From contig QAOA01004025.1 of NCBI GenBank assembly GCA_003255065.1, positions 712,857 to 776,856 on the forward strand: a stretch of 64,000 bases of DNA, written 5' to 3'. The number at the start of each line of letters is the position of its first letter. The stretch's first letter is position 1. The DNA is from Cercis canadensis. Its lineage: Eukaryota; Streptophyta; Magnoliopsida; Fabales; Fabaceae. The notes beneath the pieces were generated by a model. The model was given only the letters and a program-made list of their open reading frames with translations. It made no database searches and had not been told where the DNA came from. Made by a program: the position numbers and the translations under genes. This document shows, one piece after another, positions 37,701 to 48,560 of the stretch.

Positions 37701-38080
37701 TAAGAACGGGCCAAAGCCAAGCTGACTGCTTGAGCGATCATACTTATGGAGGAAAATGTATGGAAACCATTGGAATAATACTTTCTGTGCAGCCTTTTCC
37801 AAGCAACTTGGGAATTATGTATCACTGCACTACTTGATGAGATTTGAGAAAATTTCCTGGAAAAACTGTTTTTGCAAAAGTTCTCCTTTGCAAATCGATT
37901 TTTGCCATATGGCAAGTATGAAGTTCGTGCTTCACTAGGAAACTTATATTGTGAGTACAATCTGCTTTGGTGAATATTAGGCCCAGCCGAGACAATTGCC
38001 CCATATCTACTCACTTCCGGATACCTTCTTCTATGATTTCTAAGAATAGATTGAGAAAATCTCCTAATATTTCCAAGCAT
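28792..38080 (-). CDS. ABC1/UbiB-family atypical kinase, ADCK2-like, probably mitochondrial
   Basis: Four coding exons on the minus strand join in frame with GT-AG borders: 38080-36731, 30079-29810, 29268-29113 and 28911-28792 (stop TGA). They give about 631 residues, close to human ADCK2. ABC1/UbiB proteins are atypical kinase/ATPases tied to coenzyme Q and lipid metabolism. Visible motifs are the KxGQ signature as KWGQ at about 233-236 followed by WAATRPDLFP, the Ala/Gly-rich nucleotide loop VASGSIAQVH (about 292-301), the VAVKVRHPG lysine near 323, DLAREA near 374-379, the catalytic HADMHPGN at about 456-463 and DVGM at about 489-492 in place of DFG. The first 25 residues are Arg-rich with few acids, like a mitochondrial presequence, and hydrophobic segments lie near 120-136 and 170-195. 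The intron of about 6.65 kb after codon 450 contains a chromovirus. No coding damage seen. The precise subfamily is inferred. Confidence 0.93.
30887..31310 (-). repeat. 3' LTR of the chromovirus
   Basis: A 424-bp LTR. It contains three tandem units of about 27 bp (31138-31216) that are also read as the last codons of the Gag-Pol frame. Confidence 0.95.
31133..35959 (-). CDS. Gag-Pol polyprotein of the chromovirus
   Basis: A single frame of 1,608 codons that looks whole. By rough residue number: gag with a CxxCx(4)HxxxxC-like zinc knuckle near 353, aspartic protease (LVDSGATHNF) near 440, reverse transcriptase with FFDD at about 790, an RNase H region near 900-1020, the integrase HHCC zinc finger ending CDTCQRQK near 1168, the catalytic core with SDRDPLF near 1261, and a chromodomain (WLVKWKG, TTWEDEE) near 1510-1525. 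The frame ends inside the 3' LTR, where it encodes three copies of a GAEGQSV repeat. Confidence 0.95.
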   Translation of the reverse strand: MPKMSDRVDVLEAELASLRVGMGEMQSSFKSALRDMQHSLLQEVGKMLTGVSSTSGEKNTAPPHQNRVEEAHEDSLEEYRMSVRKIELPMFNGTDPVGWITRAEMYFEVQNTSGEVKLKLSRLSMEGATIHWFNLLFETEDNLTWEKLKRALIARYGGRKFENPFEELSALKQTETVEAYIEKFELISSQVGRLPEEQYVGYFMSGLQPLIRRRVRTLNPTSRPQLMKMARDIEEEMTGDDDVGEKLYRSRQWGQTGHRSGSRSYPAHRELGFSNSVGQSSNSEGWSPGRVRQPSSGMTHTKFPSSSPSDSGHVRRSNDDRRGGDGDRRGLPEKARGLRHIPYPEMMERRAKGLCFRCGKKYHPLHQCADRQLRLLVLGEHETLNSEGEIVAIEGDNSEEEAELECKAMGLFGLGKEDGTANQTMKIDGVLQGVMVVVLVDSGATHNFISTHLTQALGLKVYSTERLGIRLGDGHRVIAQGKCSGLIIRFGDIDLQIDAYVLELGGMDVILGVAWLKTLGKVLMDWHDMTIEFQQGGRGVILQGNSGNDMSAHCRQSRVPKSAPLHSFLEAMSVEIGGIRWLHTLTASEIGAHNALSERQQQELTSVLNNYAGVFLENNGLPPKRQCEHSIVLLEGQGPINVRPYRYPHHHKEEIERQVTEMLHTGIIQHSSSPFSSPVLLVKKKDDTWRLCVDYRALNKVTIPDKYPIPVVDELLDELHGARFFSKLDLKSGFHQIRVNKADVPKTAFRTHNGHYEFLVMPFGLTNAPATFQAAMNDLFRPFLRKFVLVFFDDILIYSSDWSLHLQHLDKVLAVLSKHQFVVNRKKCSFGRNSVEYLGHIISGKGVAADPAKIQAMLDWPIPKNVKGVRGFLGLTGYYRKFVVGYGQIAKPLTQLTKKDNFQWGPAALEAFEALKRIMTTAPVLALPEFSKPFEIECDASGTGIGAVLMQNRKPIAYFSKAFSSSHVSKSAYDKELMALVLAVQHWRHYLLGRAFTIYTDQRSLKHLLQQKITTPNQQSWMAKLLGYHFQVVYKPGPENKAADALSRLHETAEFHAIISYPVWLEGDQIANEVQHDPHLKQVISDLHKDPQSRPGFTHQQGVLLYKDRLVIPAHSPHIQLLLKEFHSSPIGGHSGFLRTYRRIAGNLYWVGMKKCIQEFVKSCDTCQRQKHAATSPAGLLQPLQIPNQIWEDISMDFITGLPKSKGHEAILVVVDRLSKYGHFILLKHPYTAKIVAELFVKEIVRLHGIPQSIISDRDPLFLSNFWRELFRMQGTMLKMSSSYHPETDGQTEVLNRCLETYLRCFAFEQPKNWAYWVSWAELWYNTSFHTSTGFTPFEIVYGRKVPTLTKHLQSETKVEAVAVELSDRDEALNQLKQNLNRAQDHMKRFADKHRTLQSYQVGEWVFLKLRPHRQQTVHRRINQKLAARYYGPYQILAKYGTVAYKLKLPSLARVHPVFHVSQLKRAIGDYSVDPELPIGLEVESEGSIEPEEILASRDIIRTGTPIKQWLVKWKGGSSDDTTWEDEEVLQSQFPTYSLEDKAVLPQDGNDRILYSGKGPVLHEQIAKPNIWRVYSRRRKSGAEGQSVESGAEGQSVKSGAEGQSVRI
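36026..36449 (-). repeat. 5' LTR of the chromovirus
   Basis: A 424-bp copy identical to the 3' LTR except for one base by eye. It is followed on the minus strand by the primer-binding region TTTGGTCCGACCTGCCGG; I did not assign its tRNA. Confidence 0.95.
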
Positions 38081-38087
38081 CAAAAAT

Positions 38088-40028
38088 CTGCATATCCAAA
38101 ATTATGTCAACTACAATAATGTTTAAATAACATTTTTTGACAGTATTGCCAATTATTTCATCCATGAAAACTGTTAAAAATTAATTATTTATAGTCATTC
38201 CTGCAGTACCATCAACCAATTGAAACTCATTTAACGCAATAGCACAAAATGTCCCCATTGCTCTGTTGGTTGTGTTTTACTGGGCTTCAATCTCAAATTT
38301 GTCCACAAAACTAAAAGGAAATCACTTTTCCAGTTTGTTTGTATCTTCCACCAAGAAAAGATAACAAATTCAAAATTCAATATATGGGGCAGTCATCCAT
38401 GTATCTACATATAAATATATGAAATGCAGTGCCACATATCATTGCTGAATAACAAGTAAATTTATTTAGATCCTCAGAAACCAAATATATATATATACAC
38501 CCTTAAATATCTCATCAATTGATGATTTTCCCTAATTTTCTCCAAGCCATCCGTTCCTAGATTGATGCCCCCTACAAGTATCAATTCAGCTTAATTAGCA
38601 ACAGGCACAACAATTTATAATTATTTTTGAACTCTGATAAGATAATTCTGTTAACCAATGCATTGATTATGTAAACTTCATTATTACAAGTATTATTAAC
38701 TCGGAGACCAAGAAAAACCCTGAAAGATCTCTCAATTTACCATTTAGTCAAATAGATAATTCAACCCATTCTTGTTGAAAATCTTCTTTCTTTCCGGTTC
38801 CCCATCCTTTGTAGTACCCATCCATTCCCATTCTTTATTTTTTGTATTGGAACACCTCTTTTCCTCACCAGTTCTGTCACCTTTTAAATAATATACTTTA
38901 AAGAAATTTTGCTACATGAATCCTCCACAGACAGCATTATAATCCTGAATTGTCTCAACTAGAAAGTAAATATGTTTTTTAATAGCAAACAGAATACACC
39001 AGAAAGCAAAGAGAATATGGAAACAAAGGATAATGCATCCTCCGAAAGAAACAAGACAAGGACAGAGTGACAGAAACCAATAAAAAAATCAGCTTAAAAG
39101 TGATTTCCAGTATTGTTTCAGTTTCTATAGTATTTCCTTTCCTGGTTAGTTGTCCTGCAATGAACATGATCCATGATACAAGCCTGAACGAACACAATCA
39201 TTCTTAGAAGAGAGTCAAGATACACCTTGAGTGGAGGAGGGGACGTTGCACAGACAGGGAAAAGGAGGAATTAAGAGCAAAGGCCAATTACCAGTTGAGG
39301 AAATGAAAAATAGGTGTAACATAATTTTGAGTTCCAGCTAGCAGTTTGGAAATTTGAAACTCGATGGGAAGAGAGAAGAGAGCTAACCGTAAAGGGGAAA
39401 ATAGACCTCCACCAATTCAAGTTCCTCAATTAGAACAATGGACAGGGAGGAAGGTCAAAGAGAAAATTCTCAATACTCTGGGCAAGCAAAGGCCAAATCC
39501 AACCCCACATTATAGATTATTATCGCTAAAATTGCTAAGGAATCCCCAATGTGTCCATACTCCTGCGTGGCTATGAAATTGAAAAAGCAACGACCTTTAA
39601 CAATTCATACTCTAAAAATCATAACTACTCCAAGTACATTCCCCTTTAGAGATCTCGAATCTCCATGCCATCTTAAAGCCTGATTCTAATTCTTCCTTTA
39701 ATTACATAAATTCATCGGTTTTTCTTGCTGATTAATGACATGTACCAAAAGGGTACCAATGCCACAAGCCAAACCAAACGAAACCAAATTTCCCACAACC
39801 AAACAGAAATCAATAATTTAACCATCACATTTAAACATGAAAAGGAAAGAACCTGTGGAAGTGGACAACATGCTAGTTTTGCATCACCGACGGTGAAACA
39901 AACGGCGTAGCAAGGCGTGTTTAAGTCGGTAAATGCAGCGGCGGTGTGAAGACACATGAACTCTGAATACAGCAATTTTCTCTTAAAATAGAAATTGAGA
40001 GAAAATTTAGGCAAGAGGGAGAGCACAC
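38088..40028 (-). other. Probable leader intron of the ABC1-kinase gene
   Basis: About 1.9 kb of AT-rich, non-coding DNA between the inferred leader exon and the first coding exon. No transposon ends or other gene seen. The intron call rests on splice-like borders only. Confidence 0.4.
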
Positions 40029-40270
40029 CTTGGTAATTGCTATGGCGTCGCCGTTGAAGCTGCAAGCTGGGTGGGGTCTGCGTGTGCGAGAAAGAAAGCG
40101 TGCTTTCAGTTTCTTCCAATCAGTGATTCAGTGCTTTCAGTTTCAGATTCTCTAGAAAGGGGGAAATGGAGAAGAGAAGCAAAGGGGATTTAGGGTTAGG
40201 GTCCTTAGAGATTGTGTTCAGAAATCAGATTTCTGGAAATTTCGATAGGGAGGGAAGGGAGAGTGACGAG
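40029..40270 (-). promoter_or_regulatory. Probable 5' leader exon of the ABC1-kinase gene, with telo-box
   Basis: On the minus strand an AAG|GTGTGCTC donor at 40029/40028 can splice to a TATGCAG acceptor ending at 38088, seven bases before the ATG at 38080. The leader is CT-rich and contains ACCCTAACCCTAAATCC near 40190-40205, a telo-box-like word common near plant transcription starts. I saw no upstream ATG in this exon. The exon is inferred from splice-like sites only. Confidence 0.45.
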
Positions 40271-40323
40271 AATCTATGAAGATGAGTAGGGAAAATTACG
40301 GCTAGTTTGGTTTTAGAAAAAGT

Positions 40324-40334
40324 ATTTTTATAAA
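40324..40334 (-). promoter_or_regulatory. Candidate TATA box of the ABC1-kinase gene
   Basis: Minus-strand TTTTATAAAAA lies about 60 bp before the CT-rich leader. A hAT-like element begins only about 64 bp further upstream (40398), so the native upstream promoter is now displaced by transposon sequence. Confidence 0.4.
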
Positions 40335-41014
40335 AGCTGAAGTTGTTTACTAGAAATGTTCAAAGTACTTCATAAATTTGTAAATGGAGGTTTCTTATAG
40401 AGTGATGTTCATAACCCAGTTTATCCACGGAGAATCAACCGAACCGGACTGAAATGAAACAAATTGGACATTGCATCCTGGGCAAGATCGAAGGCAAATT
40501 TACAGTAATATTGTTTAATAAAGTAATTACGGATTTAGGATAGTTTTAAAATTATTTACGAAAATAGGTTATTTTTTTGGCTAAAAAAAGGTTAAGCGTA
40601 TCATAAAACATTGAATGAAACCGCATTTTAATCAAAAAACGCATGCGCGTGTTTCAATAAGAACACTGAAACACCGTAAAATGAACTAACTAGCTTTAGG
40701 GAAAGGACAAAACGGCAAAAAAAGGAAACCACATTTCCTACATAAAACGCAGATTGGTTCCGCGTATTGCTTCATGAAACGCAGTTTGGAACCGCGTTTT
40801 ACACTTAAAAATGTTATAGTGTTTCTTTGATTCCCAAGGCTCGTCAGTCACTAATTTCAAGAGTTGACTTCGCCTCCTCCGAAGCCACCCCCTCATTCTC
40901 CCTCACCCCTCCGAAGCCTTCATTCTCCCATTGTCCCTTCTTCTTTCTCCCATCTGCCATCCTCTCTTTCATATTTGCATCTCACATTTTTATTTTGACT
41001 TTGCACTTAAAAAA

Positions 41015-44000
41015 ATGGTTCGTCGTGGAGAAATTATACCAGGATCAATTTATTCATCTGTCTTGACATTATAACCAGTGCATATTTCTAATCAAATATG
41101 GGACAATGAGGTTAGTAAATTTAAATTTAATCTTTAAGTTTAGATTTGTTAAATTTAAACTGTTAGCAATTTGTCTTGATTATTTATTCGTTTTGTTTGT
41201 AATTATTAAAGCAATAGAGTTTAATGATTAGTTTAGATTTTAGTTTAGATATTTTTCTTAATTTATGTTAGTGTTGTTTAGAATTAAAATTTTGTTTTTT
41301 ATGATTATTTTAATGTTTTAGTAGTATCTATTAAATTTATATAATTAAATTATTAATTTGGGTTTTTAGCAATTATTGTTAAATTTTATAAATAAATGAG
41401 TTAATTTAAATTTGTTATTATGAATTATTAAATTAGCAAAGTAGTGTTATTAAATTTTTGATTTAGAGTTTAAATTTTTTGGTTAAACTTTATTGTTTAT
41501 AATTTAAGGATTGAGATTTTAGGTTAAGATTGAGGGTTTGAAAATTAGGCTTTGAGATTAGGTTTTGGGATTTCAGGTTTTAAGTTAAGGGATTAGGATT
41601 TAAGATTTAGGTATTTAATTTAGAGTTTAATATTTTGGGTTTGAGATTAGTGTATGGGCTTTGGGGTTTAAGATTTAAGATTTGAGATTTGGGGTTACGA
41701 TTTAGGGTTCGAGATTTAAGATTTGAGATTAGAGTTTAGAGTTCATATTTGAAGCTTAGAATTTGAAATTTAGAGTTATGGTATACCATTTGGGGTTTGT
41801 GGTTTGGAGTTAAGTTTTGAGATTTAGAGTTTATGATTTGGGCTTTGAGAATAAAGTTTGAAATTTGTAGTTTAAATTTTAGGGTTTAAAGTTTAGGGTT
41901 AAGGGATTAATTTTTAGGGTTTAAGGTTTGTGTAACTCATTTTTTGTGTTTGATTTTTAAGTGTTGGGTTTTAAAACTTGGGGTTAGGGTTAAGGTTCGG
42001 AGATTAGGGTCTTGGGTTAGGGTTTAGCATTTGAGGATTGAGGTTTAAGGTTTAGGATTTATGGTTTGGAGGTTAGGGGTTAAAGTTTGAGATTAGAATT
42101 AAGGGATTAGAGTTTGAGGTTTATTATTTGAGATTTAGGGTTCAGAGATTAAGGTTCAAATAATAAGGTTTGGAGTTAGTATTTGGGGTTTAAGTTTTGG
42201 GTTTATGGTTTAGGGTTTTGAGGGTTAGGGTTCAGAGTTTAGGGTTTTCTGTTTAGAATTTAGGATTTAGAGTTTAGTGTTTAAGTTTTAGGTTTAGGGT
42301 TTCAAGGGTTATGGTTTGAAAATAATAGTTTGGATTTTAGATTTTGAAATTTAGGTTGTGGGATTTAGGGTTTAAGTTTTTGGACTTGAGTTTAAGGGTT
42401 GGAGGAATAGGGTTTGGGGTTTGGTATTAAATGTTAGGATTTAGGGTTTAAAATTTAGGATTTGAGTTAATTTTAGGGATTAGGATATGAAGTTTATTAT
42501 TTAGGGTTTAGGGTTCAGAGAATAGGTTTGGGATTTTGGTCTAAGGTTTGTGGTTTAATGCCATGAGTTTTATACTTGTTTGTTTAAACTTTATTTATTG
42601 TTTTAATAAATGTTATTTTTGTTTATGTTAGGGGCCGATATTGATTCGCCCTCGTTCTCATAGGATTGATCCCCCGGATCAGAGATTGATCCCATATTTG
42701 GTGAGAGAGGGTTTTGGTGCGGTTTATCATATCAGGCATATGCGTTAGACGTAAATTTCTTATCTGCATTAGAAGAGCGGTGGTGTCCAGAGACACACAT
42801 GTTCCATATGCCCTTCGGAGAGTGTACAATAACTCTCCAAGATGTAGAGATATTATTAGGGCTCAGTGTAGATGGTACTGTGGTTGGTGGAATGAGCTTC
42901 CATCAGGCATGACATGACGAGATTACACGTTTATTAGGAGTGGTGCCTGTGGAGAATGCCATATCTGGATCCCGTGTTCATTTGTCGTGGTTGAAGGCCA
43001 CATTCCGTGTCTGCCTACATGATGCGTCGCCACGTGTACTGGAGTGTTATGCGAGGGCATATATTCTTTAGTTGATTGCCTCCTGGCTTATCCCAGATAC
43101 TACTAAGAACTATATGCACCTAATGTACCTAGAGTTAATAGAGGACTTTGACTTAGCTAGCAGACGTAGTTGGGGTTTTGTTATACTTGCTTAGTAGTAC
43201 TGAACCTTGTGCAATTTTGCTCTCAACTATTCCATGGACGCTAGAAGGTGTTTAGTCCTCCTACAAGCATGGGCATATGAGAGATTTCATACAGTGTCTC
43301 TGTTTCCTCCCCAAGAGTACGATGATGACTTGGAGACATGTACCATTAAGGGGAAGCAGGATATAGAATGGAGTATCATACATTTACCATACTATCGGCA
43401 GTGGAATAATCGGCGACTTAGCTTAGTTATTCCGGCATCGGGCTTGGGTGTTACACATGATTATATGTCATGGTATCTTCGCATTACTCGGCGGTGGATT
43501 AGTTCACGTAGCATCCCTGTGGTGTTCAGGTTAATGTATTGTGCCATATTTCATCTCATATCAAGTAGCGTAAATTTTATTTAACTTGTGAATATATGTT
43601 ATTTATAGGATGACAGACGTCCACACTAGCAGTCTCCACACCAGCAGCGTCCGCCACAGTGGACTCCACCATATAGGCCATCACATCAGGCTCCTACATT
43701 CCATAGTCCTTATCTATGTGCGCCTCTGACTCTTGAGCAGTGGGCTATATTGATGCAGCAGATGCAGGCATCGGTTCAGGCATCAGTGTAGGCAGGGATG
43801 GAGCATGTGCTTGCGCAGTAGGACAAGTTGCCACTTGATGTTGCCGGCCAACGGGGAGAGTAGGCCCCACCGCAGACAGATGTTCCACGTGTTTCGATAG
43901 TTGACTCTTCGAATGAGGCGTCATCATCAGGGTCAGGGTCATCGTCGTCTAGTCGACGTTCCAGGTTATCGTGTGGTTCCAAGAGGCGGGGTGATGCTTC

Positions 44001-44400
44001 CATCTCTGCATCACCTCTAAACTTACAGTCTCAATTCGTGTTGCCACAGTTAACTGTAGACATGATGGGCCTTAGTGCCATGGGAGGACTTAGTCTTGGT
44101 GCCATAGGAGGACTGAGTTCTCCTCTAGTGAACGTATTCAGCAATAATGTGGGTGCACCCCCATCGGCTGATGATGTACAATTGGATTTGGGTCTCACAG
44201 TTGGTCATACTACTGGACCTATTATCGATTGCTATGTACCTGGCCTAGTCAAGCAGACTCTTATGCCACCTGTTCATATGTATCCGACGGAGTAGGATGG
44301 TCGACAACTGCAATTTTTTGATTTCGTTGATCTAGATATGGTGGACACCACAATCCCATATCAGCAAGATGCAGACCCAAATCGGGATTGGTTTGATTGA
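41015..44400 (+). pseudogene. Plant mobile domain (MAIN-like) gene of the Mutator-like element
   Basis: The plant mobile domain occurs in the Arabidopsis MAIN/MAIL proteins and in many transposons. A first exon (ATG 41015, MVRRGEIIPGSIYSSVLTL, ends at GAG|GT 41110) and a main exon from 42632 (acceptor TTATGTTAG) carry the family pattern: [19 protein letters not shown] near 42.81 kb, VHLSWLKATF near 42.98 kb, YARAYIL near 43.05 kb and LVLLQAWAYERF near 43.26 kb. A Pro-rich linker follows (about 43.62-43.75 kb), then a Ser-rich tail ending near 44.40 kb. Several in-frame stops (one in exon 1, at least four in the main exon) and shifts make it non-functional as read. The assignment rests on remembered family motifs. 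Confidence 0.8.
41500..42570 (+). repeat. Degenerate telomere-like repeat tract inside an intron
   Basis: About 1 kb made almost wholly of variants of TTTAGGG/TTAGGGTT (for example GGGTTTAGGGTT, GGATTTAGGG, TTTGGGGTTT). It lies within the inferred intron of the plant-mobile-domain gene. It is too degenerate and too internal to be a chromosome end. Confidence 0.85.
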
Positions 44401-45992
44401 TGTAACTTTTTTTTTATTATTATTTTTGTATCTAGTTGTGATAAGGAAAGCAATTGGAACTCTGAATTTCGTAATGGAAATAAAAAATTTGTATGTTGAT
44501 ATGAGAAAATAATATCATAAATTTGTGAATAAAACACTACCAATATATAAAACATAAATAAATTACCTCATCCAATAAAATACATCAAACCATCAAATAA
44601 TATAGCAATTATTTTACAAATTTTATTAATTTTAATCATTGTTAGTAGCGTAATCAGGACAAATCATTACGGACTGAATCTCTGTGGGTGATAATTCACA
44701 ATTCATAGCAAATTTAACATAAAACATATAGACTAAATATTACTAACAATTACATACATCTAAATATATTAAATCAAAAAAAAATTTAAACGTACCTAAA
44801 CAACTTTTAAAACTTTAACTTCCACAGTCAGCTATCACAACCTCGTACACTTTCTACATTTCAAAATAACTTCTTTCAAAACAATTTTTCAATATTTCTT
44901 TCAAAATTTCAAAATGCACTCACCACTTCAAAATAATCTCAATGAGCAAATAAGGATGAATACGAAGGGCTATTTATAGAAGAGATTCGTTGAAGAAAAC
45001 ACTTTTCTGAGAGGTGCTGCAGTGTCAGCGTTTAACATCAACAAAATAGTGGTTTACAGAAGTTATACCGCGTTTTACATAACAAGAATAGTGTTTGTAA
45101 TTGATTAAGAAGAAAACGCACTATCAATCAGCATTTCTTGAAGAAAACGCTGATTGATAGTGGGTTTCTTGAAGAAAACGCTGATTGAATTAGCGTTTTC
45201 TTCAAAAAAACGCATTCTCCTTCCGCGTTTCCTTTAATCCAAAAGTAGTCAGTCCCACTTTTCCTCTATCAACGTTTTTTACAAAAATGAAACCGCGTTT
45301 TCTTTATTAAAACGCATTTTTGTTGCACATTTTTTTGGTTAAAATGCGATTTACTTTAGCGTTTTATGATAAAAACGCTTCAGCATTTTTTACTCAAAAA
45401 AACTAACCCATTTTGGTAAATAGTTTCAAAACTAACCCAATTCCGTAATTACTTAATTAATCAGCATTAATTATGTAAATTTGCCCAAGATCGAATGGCT
45501 AACATTGAAAAAACTGGTTTAAGCCAGTCGATTTGGCTTTAGCTCAAAAAAATTGACATAAATCGAACCAATCGATACCCCACATGAATCCATTAAATTT
45601 TTGCACATTTCTTATAGTTTTGACTTTTCAAACCTATCTTGGAAATGATGAAAGTTTCAAATTCTCACGTTCAGCTTCCTTTTCCATTTCTTCCATTGTC
45701 ATCACCTACCTTTCATCTTCGCTCCTCCAACCTTTCATCTCCCCTCCTCTCTCTCTCTCTGCAAACACAAGACAACGCGTGAGAGTGAGAAAGTGAAGTG
45801 AAACCAGGTGACCAAGAACAACCGACCTAATCCAACCAAGGCCAGCCAACCTAGCTAAAACCAAATCTGACAGTTCCCTTCTGCTACTAATTAGTTATGG
45901 GTTGGCATAAATCCCACCCGACGGTGGTCGATCAAATGGCAAAAGTCCTCCAATATGACCGAAACCGATCAGTGAACACCCCTAGTTTCTTA

Positions 45993-48560
45993 AGTACAAT
46001 ATGTACCTTTTGTTTATGACATACATTAGGTTGACATCCAATATGATGTTGACACGTGTAAGGGTGAATTGCAGTAAGAGGTTTTAAGTGTAGGCTTTGA
46101 AAAATTAAGATTGGCATTGGAGAGCATGTAAATTATAATTCACCTAGAAACATTTAGAAATTAATCTTTGTCTTATATTATTTTTGGAGGGGAAATATGT
46201 GGAAGAGATTGGTAAAGTTTTTTTGCCCCTGGCAATCCTCATAAATTATCATCACCGGCAGCTCCAAGAGTCCATGGCTACCGCTAGTGCAAACACCAAA
46301 AATTTTAGGCTGGTCTAAATTTATTTTGACATTATTAAGTTTAATTTAGAATAATATTGCTTGAAATTTAAAATCAATTGCTCGCGCAGAATTAGATATT
46401 AGAGATACACTTATAAAATTTCATTGATTATTATTGTAAGAAGTCACTATCTTAAATGTAAGCAAAATAGGAATAATTGATTGTGGTGAATTAGAAGTTG
46501 AAGATTAATACTAATTTTTTTGGTTTTTTTTTACTTATTAGTATTGCTTGGGTGTAATTTGATCATGGGTTGTGTTTCTAATGAAGTCTTTATTAATTAA
46601 TCATAAATTGGATCAAATTTTATTGGAGTAAGTATAATTTCTTATAAGACATTACTAAATGAGGCTAATTGGACTAGAACAAGTTTTTAATGTAAGTCTA
46701 ATAATTAATTGGGTAAAGTATGTATAATTTATAAATAGTTTTTAATTCTGTTAAATTTTTCATCTTAATTTATCTTTTTTGGGTTCAATTTTCATTTTAA
46801 TTTATAAGTCATTAATTAGGTTAATGCTTTTTCTTCCCAATAAAAACATTAGAATTTTTTTTTAAAAAAAATCAATAGAAACTTACAATTAGGGATATCC
46901 CTAATTTTTTTAATTAATAGAAATTTACTATATGAAATATCCTTAATTTAGAATTGGATCTAATTTTTTTAAATCCAATTGCTAATTTTCATTAACTTGT
47001 ATGGCCTGGTTATTTACTCTTTTTTTTTAGTCTTAAATTATAGGGAAAAAAATAAAGAAGCTTATAAAAAGAAAAATTGATAAAAGAAAAAAAAAGAAAA
47101 AGAAAAAAAGCACCATACAGTGCGTTTTATACTTCTTCTTGCCGAAGATTCTAACAGGTTAGTCAACCATTGAATCTTCATTTTTTATTTGCTATAACCG
47201 GTAGTTGCAGAATAATATGATAACGATAATGAGAAGGGGAATAAAATGGGAAGCTTGACTCAGTCGGTGAGTCAACCTACCACTTCCACCACTGTCCCTT
47301 CTCCATCGCCTCCATCTCTTTCCTTCAACAGCTATCACCAGAACTTCATCTTGGCCCTCCCAACCCAAAAAGAAAGGGGGGGAAAATCAGCTCCACAATA
47401 AAGAAAGAACTTGTGTTTATTCGGAACCTTCGTCTTCCAAATTATCTTCCAAACTGTAGTGAAATCAACATAATTGAAACCTCCCCTTCCCAAATTCTTT
47501 CTCAGTAATTTTCTATTGTTGCTTCAATAACCTGGCTTTCATTCCACATATATGATATAATACAAAACAAACATTATACCCACCAAAAATTATAATTCGA
47601 TTTGAACAGGATATTACCCCCAGTGGACGAATCTAGAATTTCAACATAGAAATTTCAATCAATTCAAACTTCTCTTTAGATGCAGAACTAGCCTTCATTA
47701 CCGTTTGGTTATCTGGAACATGTTATTCTTCTTTCTCGTGTAGTGGTTATCCTATTGCGAGTGCGTTACTTGATGATCAGCTACTCGCTCGGTGGATGAA
47801 CCTGTTCTTGGGAAGGAAGGTGTAGCCTCTATAACACTGGTTGTCCTTTAGCCGAATTGTGTCCATGAATCCCATATATCTAAGCTGGTCTTACCTTTTC
47901 CAAGGAGAACGTCTCCAATATTTTTGCCAGATTACCTGTGCATTGCATGGATCCGGATCTAGTCATGTTGCTATTTAACATGACCATCTCATGTTAGCTA
48001 AATTTGGATCGTTCATCTCATTAAAAAGATCTCAACAGTATAAATAATGTCATGTCACCAATCCCATAAAAAAAAAAAAACTCCCCCTTTTCTTCTTTCT
48101 CTCCCCCGTGCATTCGTCTTGCTTGTTCACCTTCTCCATGGATTCTTTATCTCAAATTTTTTTCTTCATCATCTAGTATCATCATCCATTACTAAACTGA
48201 ACTCACCACTTAATTTATCCTCCTGGACCTCCTTTTTCTCGTGAGCTATCCAACCTCTCCGATGACTTAACTCTTTCCAGACTAAATTTCTCCAACCTTA
48301 TCGCCACCATCATCTGTTTCTTCTGCTTCGGCACCATCAACACCTTCTAAGAATGGTTAAGGCTGTTGACAAAATTATGGATGGAATGGTTCCTTTGTTG
48401 CAGACATAAACTTTAAGCAATTTCAGGTATGGGCAATCAAGAATATTTAGGCCAATGATGCTTTTAAAAATGATCAAAGGAATTGGTTTCTTGAAAAAAA
48501 GTAATGGAATCCTATTTTAGAACTTTTACAATGCATTATGTAATTTTATATTTTTGTTAA
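45993..48560. other. Intergenic DNA upstream of the FAR1-related pseudogene
   Basis: AT-rich with several A- and T-runs (for example 47.08-47.11 kb). The part from about 48.05 kb is CT-rich and could be an old leader of the FAR1-related gene. No coding domain recognised. Confidence 0.5.

Larger units (their letters stand above)
40493..45485 (+). mobile_element. Mutator-like element carrying a plant mobile domain gene
   Basis: A 4,993-bp element with imperfect inverted repeats of about 150 bp (GGCAAATTTAC at each end) and a perfect 10-bp flanking repeat CAAGATCGAA (40483-40492 and 45486-45495); a 9-10-bp duplication is the Mutator signature. Inside both ends lie many copies of the word AAACGC and its complement, including two copies of GAAGAAAACGCTGATTGA near 45.15-45.19 kb, resembling subterminal binding-site clusters. 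The cargo is a plant-mobile-domain gene on the plus strand preceded by a long intron of telomere-like repeats. No MURA-type transposase is present. Confidence 0.85.
40398..45984. mobile_element. hAT-like non-autonomous element, split by a Mutator-like element
   Basis: The ends TAGAGTGATGTTCA (left) and, reverse-complemented, TAGGGGTGTTCA (right) form short imperfect inverted repeats. They are flanked by a perfect 8-bp duplication GTTTCTTA (40390-40397 and 45985-45992), the size typical of hAT transposons. Without the 4,993-bp insert and its duplicated target, the element is about 590 bp and encodes no transposase, so it is a MITE-like or deleted derivative. Confidence 0.7.

Noticed and set aside
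39712-40119. 135-codon minus-strand frame near the kinase promoter
   Set aside because: It begins at TTG rather than ATG and overlaps the inferred leader exon and its splice donor. No known domain.
41500-42570. A true telomere or chromosome end
   Set aside because: Repeats are highly degenerate, internal to a transposon intron and flanked by coding exons on both sides.
45584-45796. Ser/Pro-rich plus-strand frame of 70 codons
   Set aside because: It falls inside the hAT-like element to the right of the Mutator insert, in low-complexity CT-rich DNA, with no domain.
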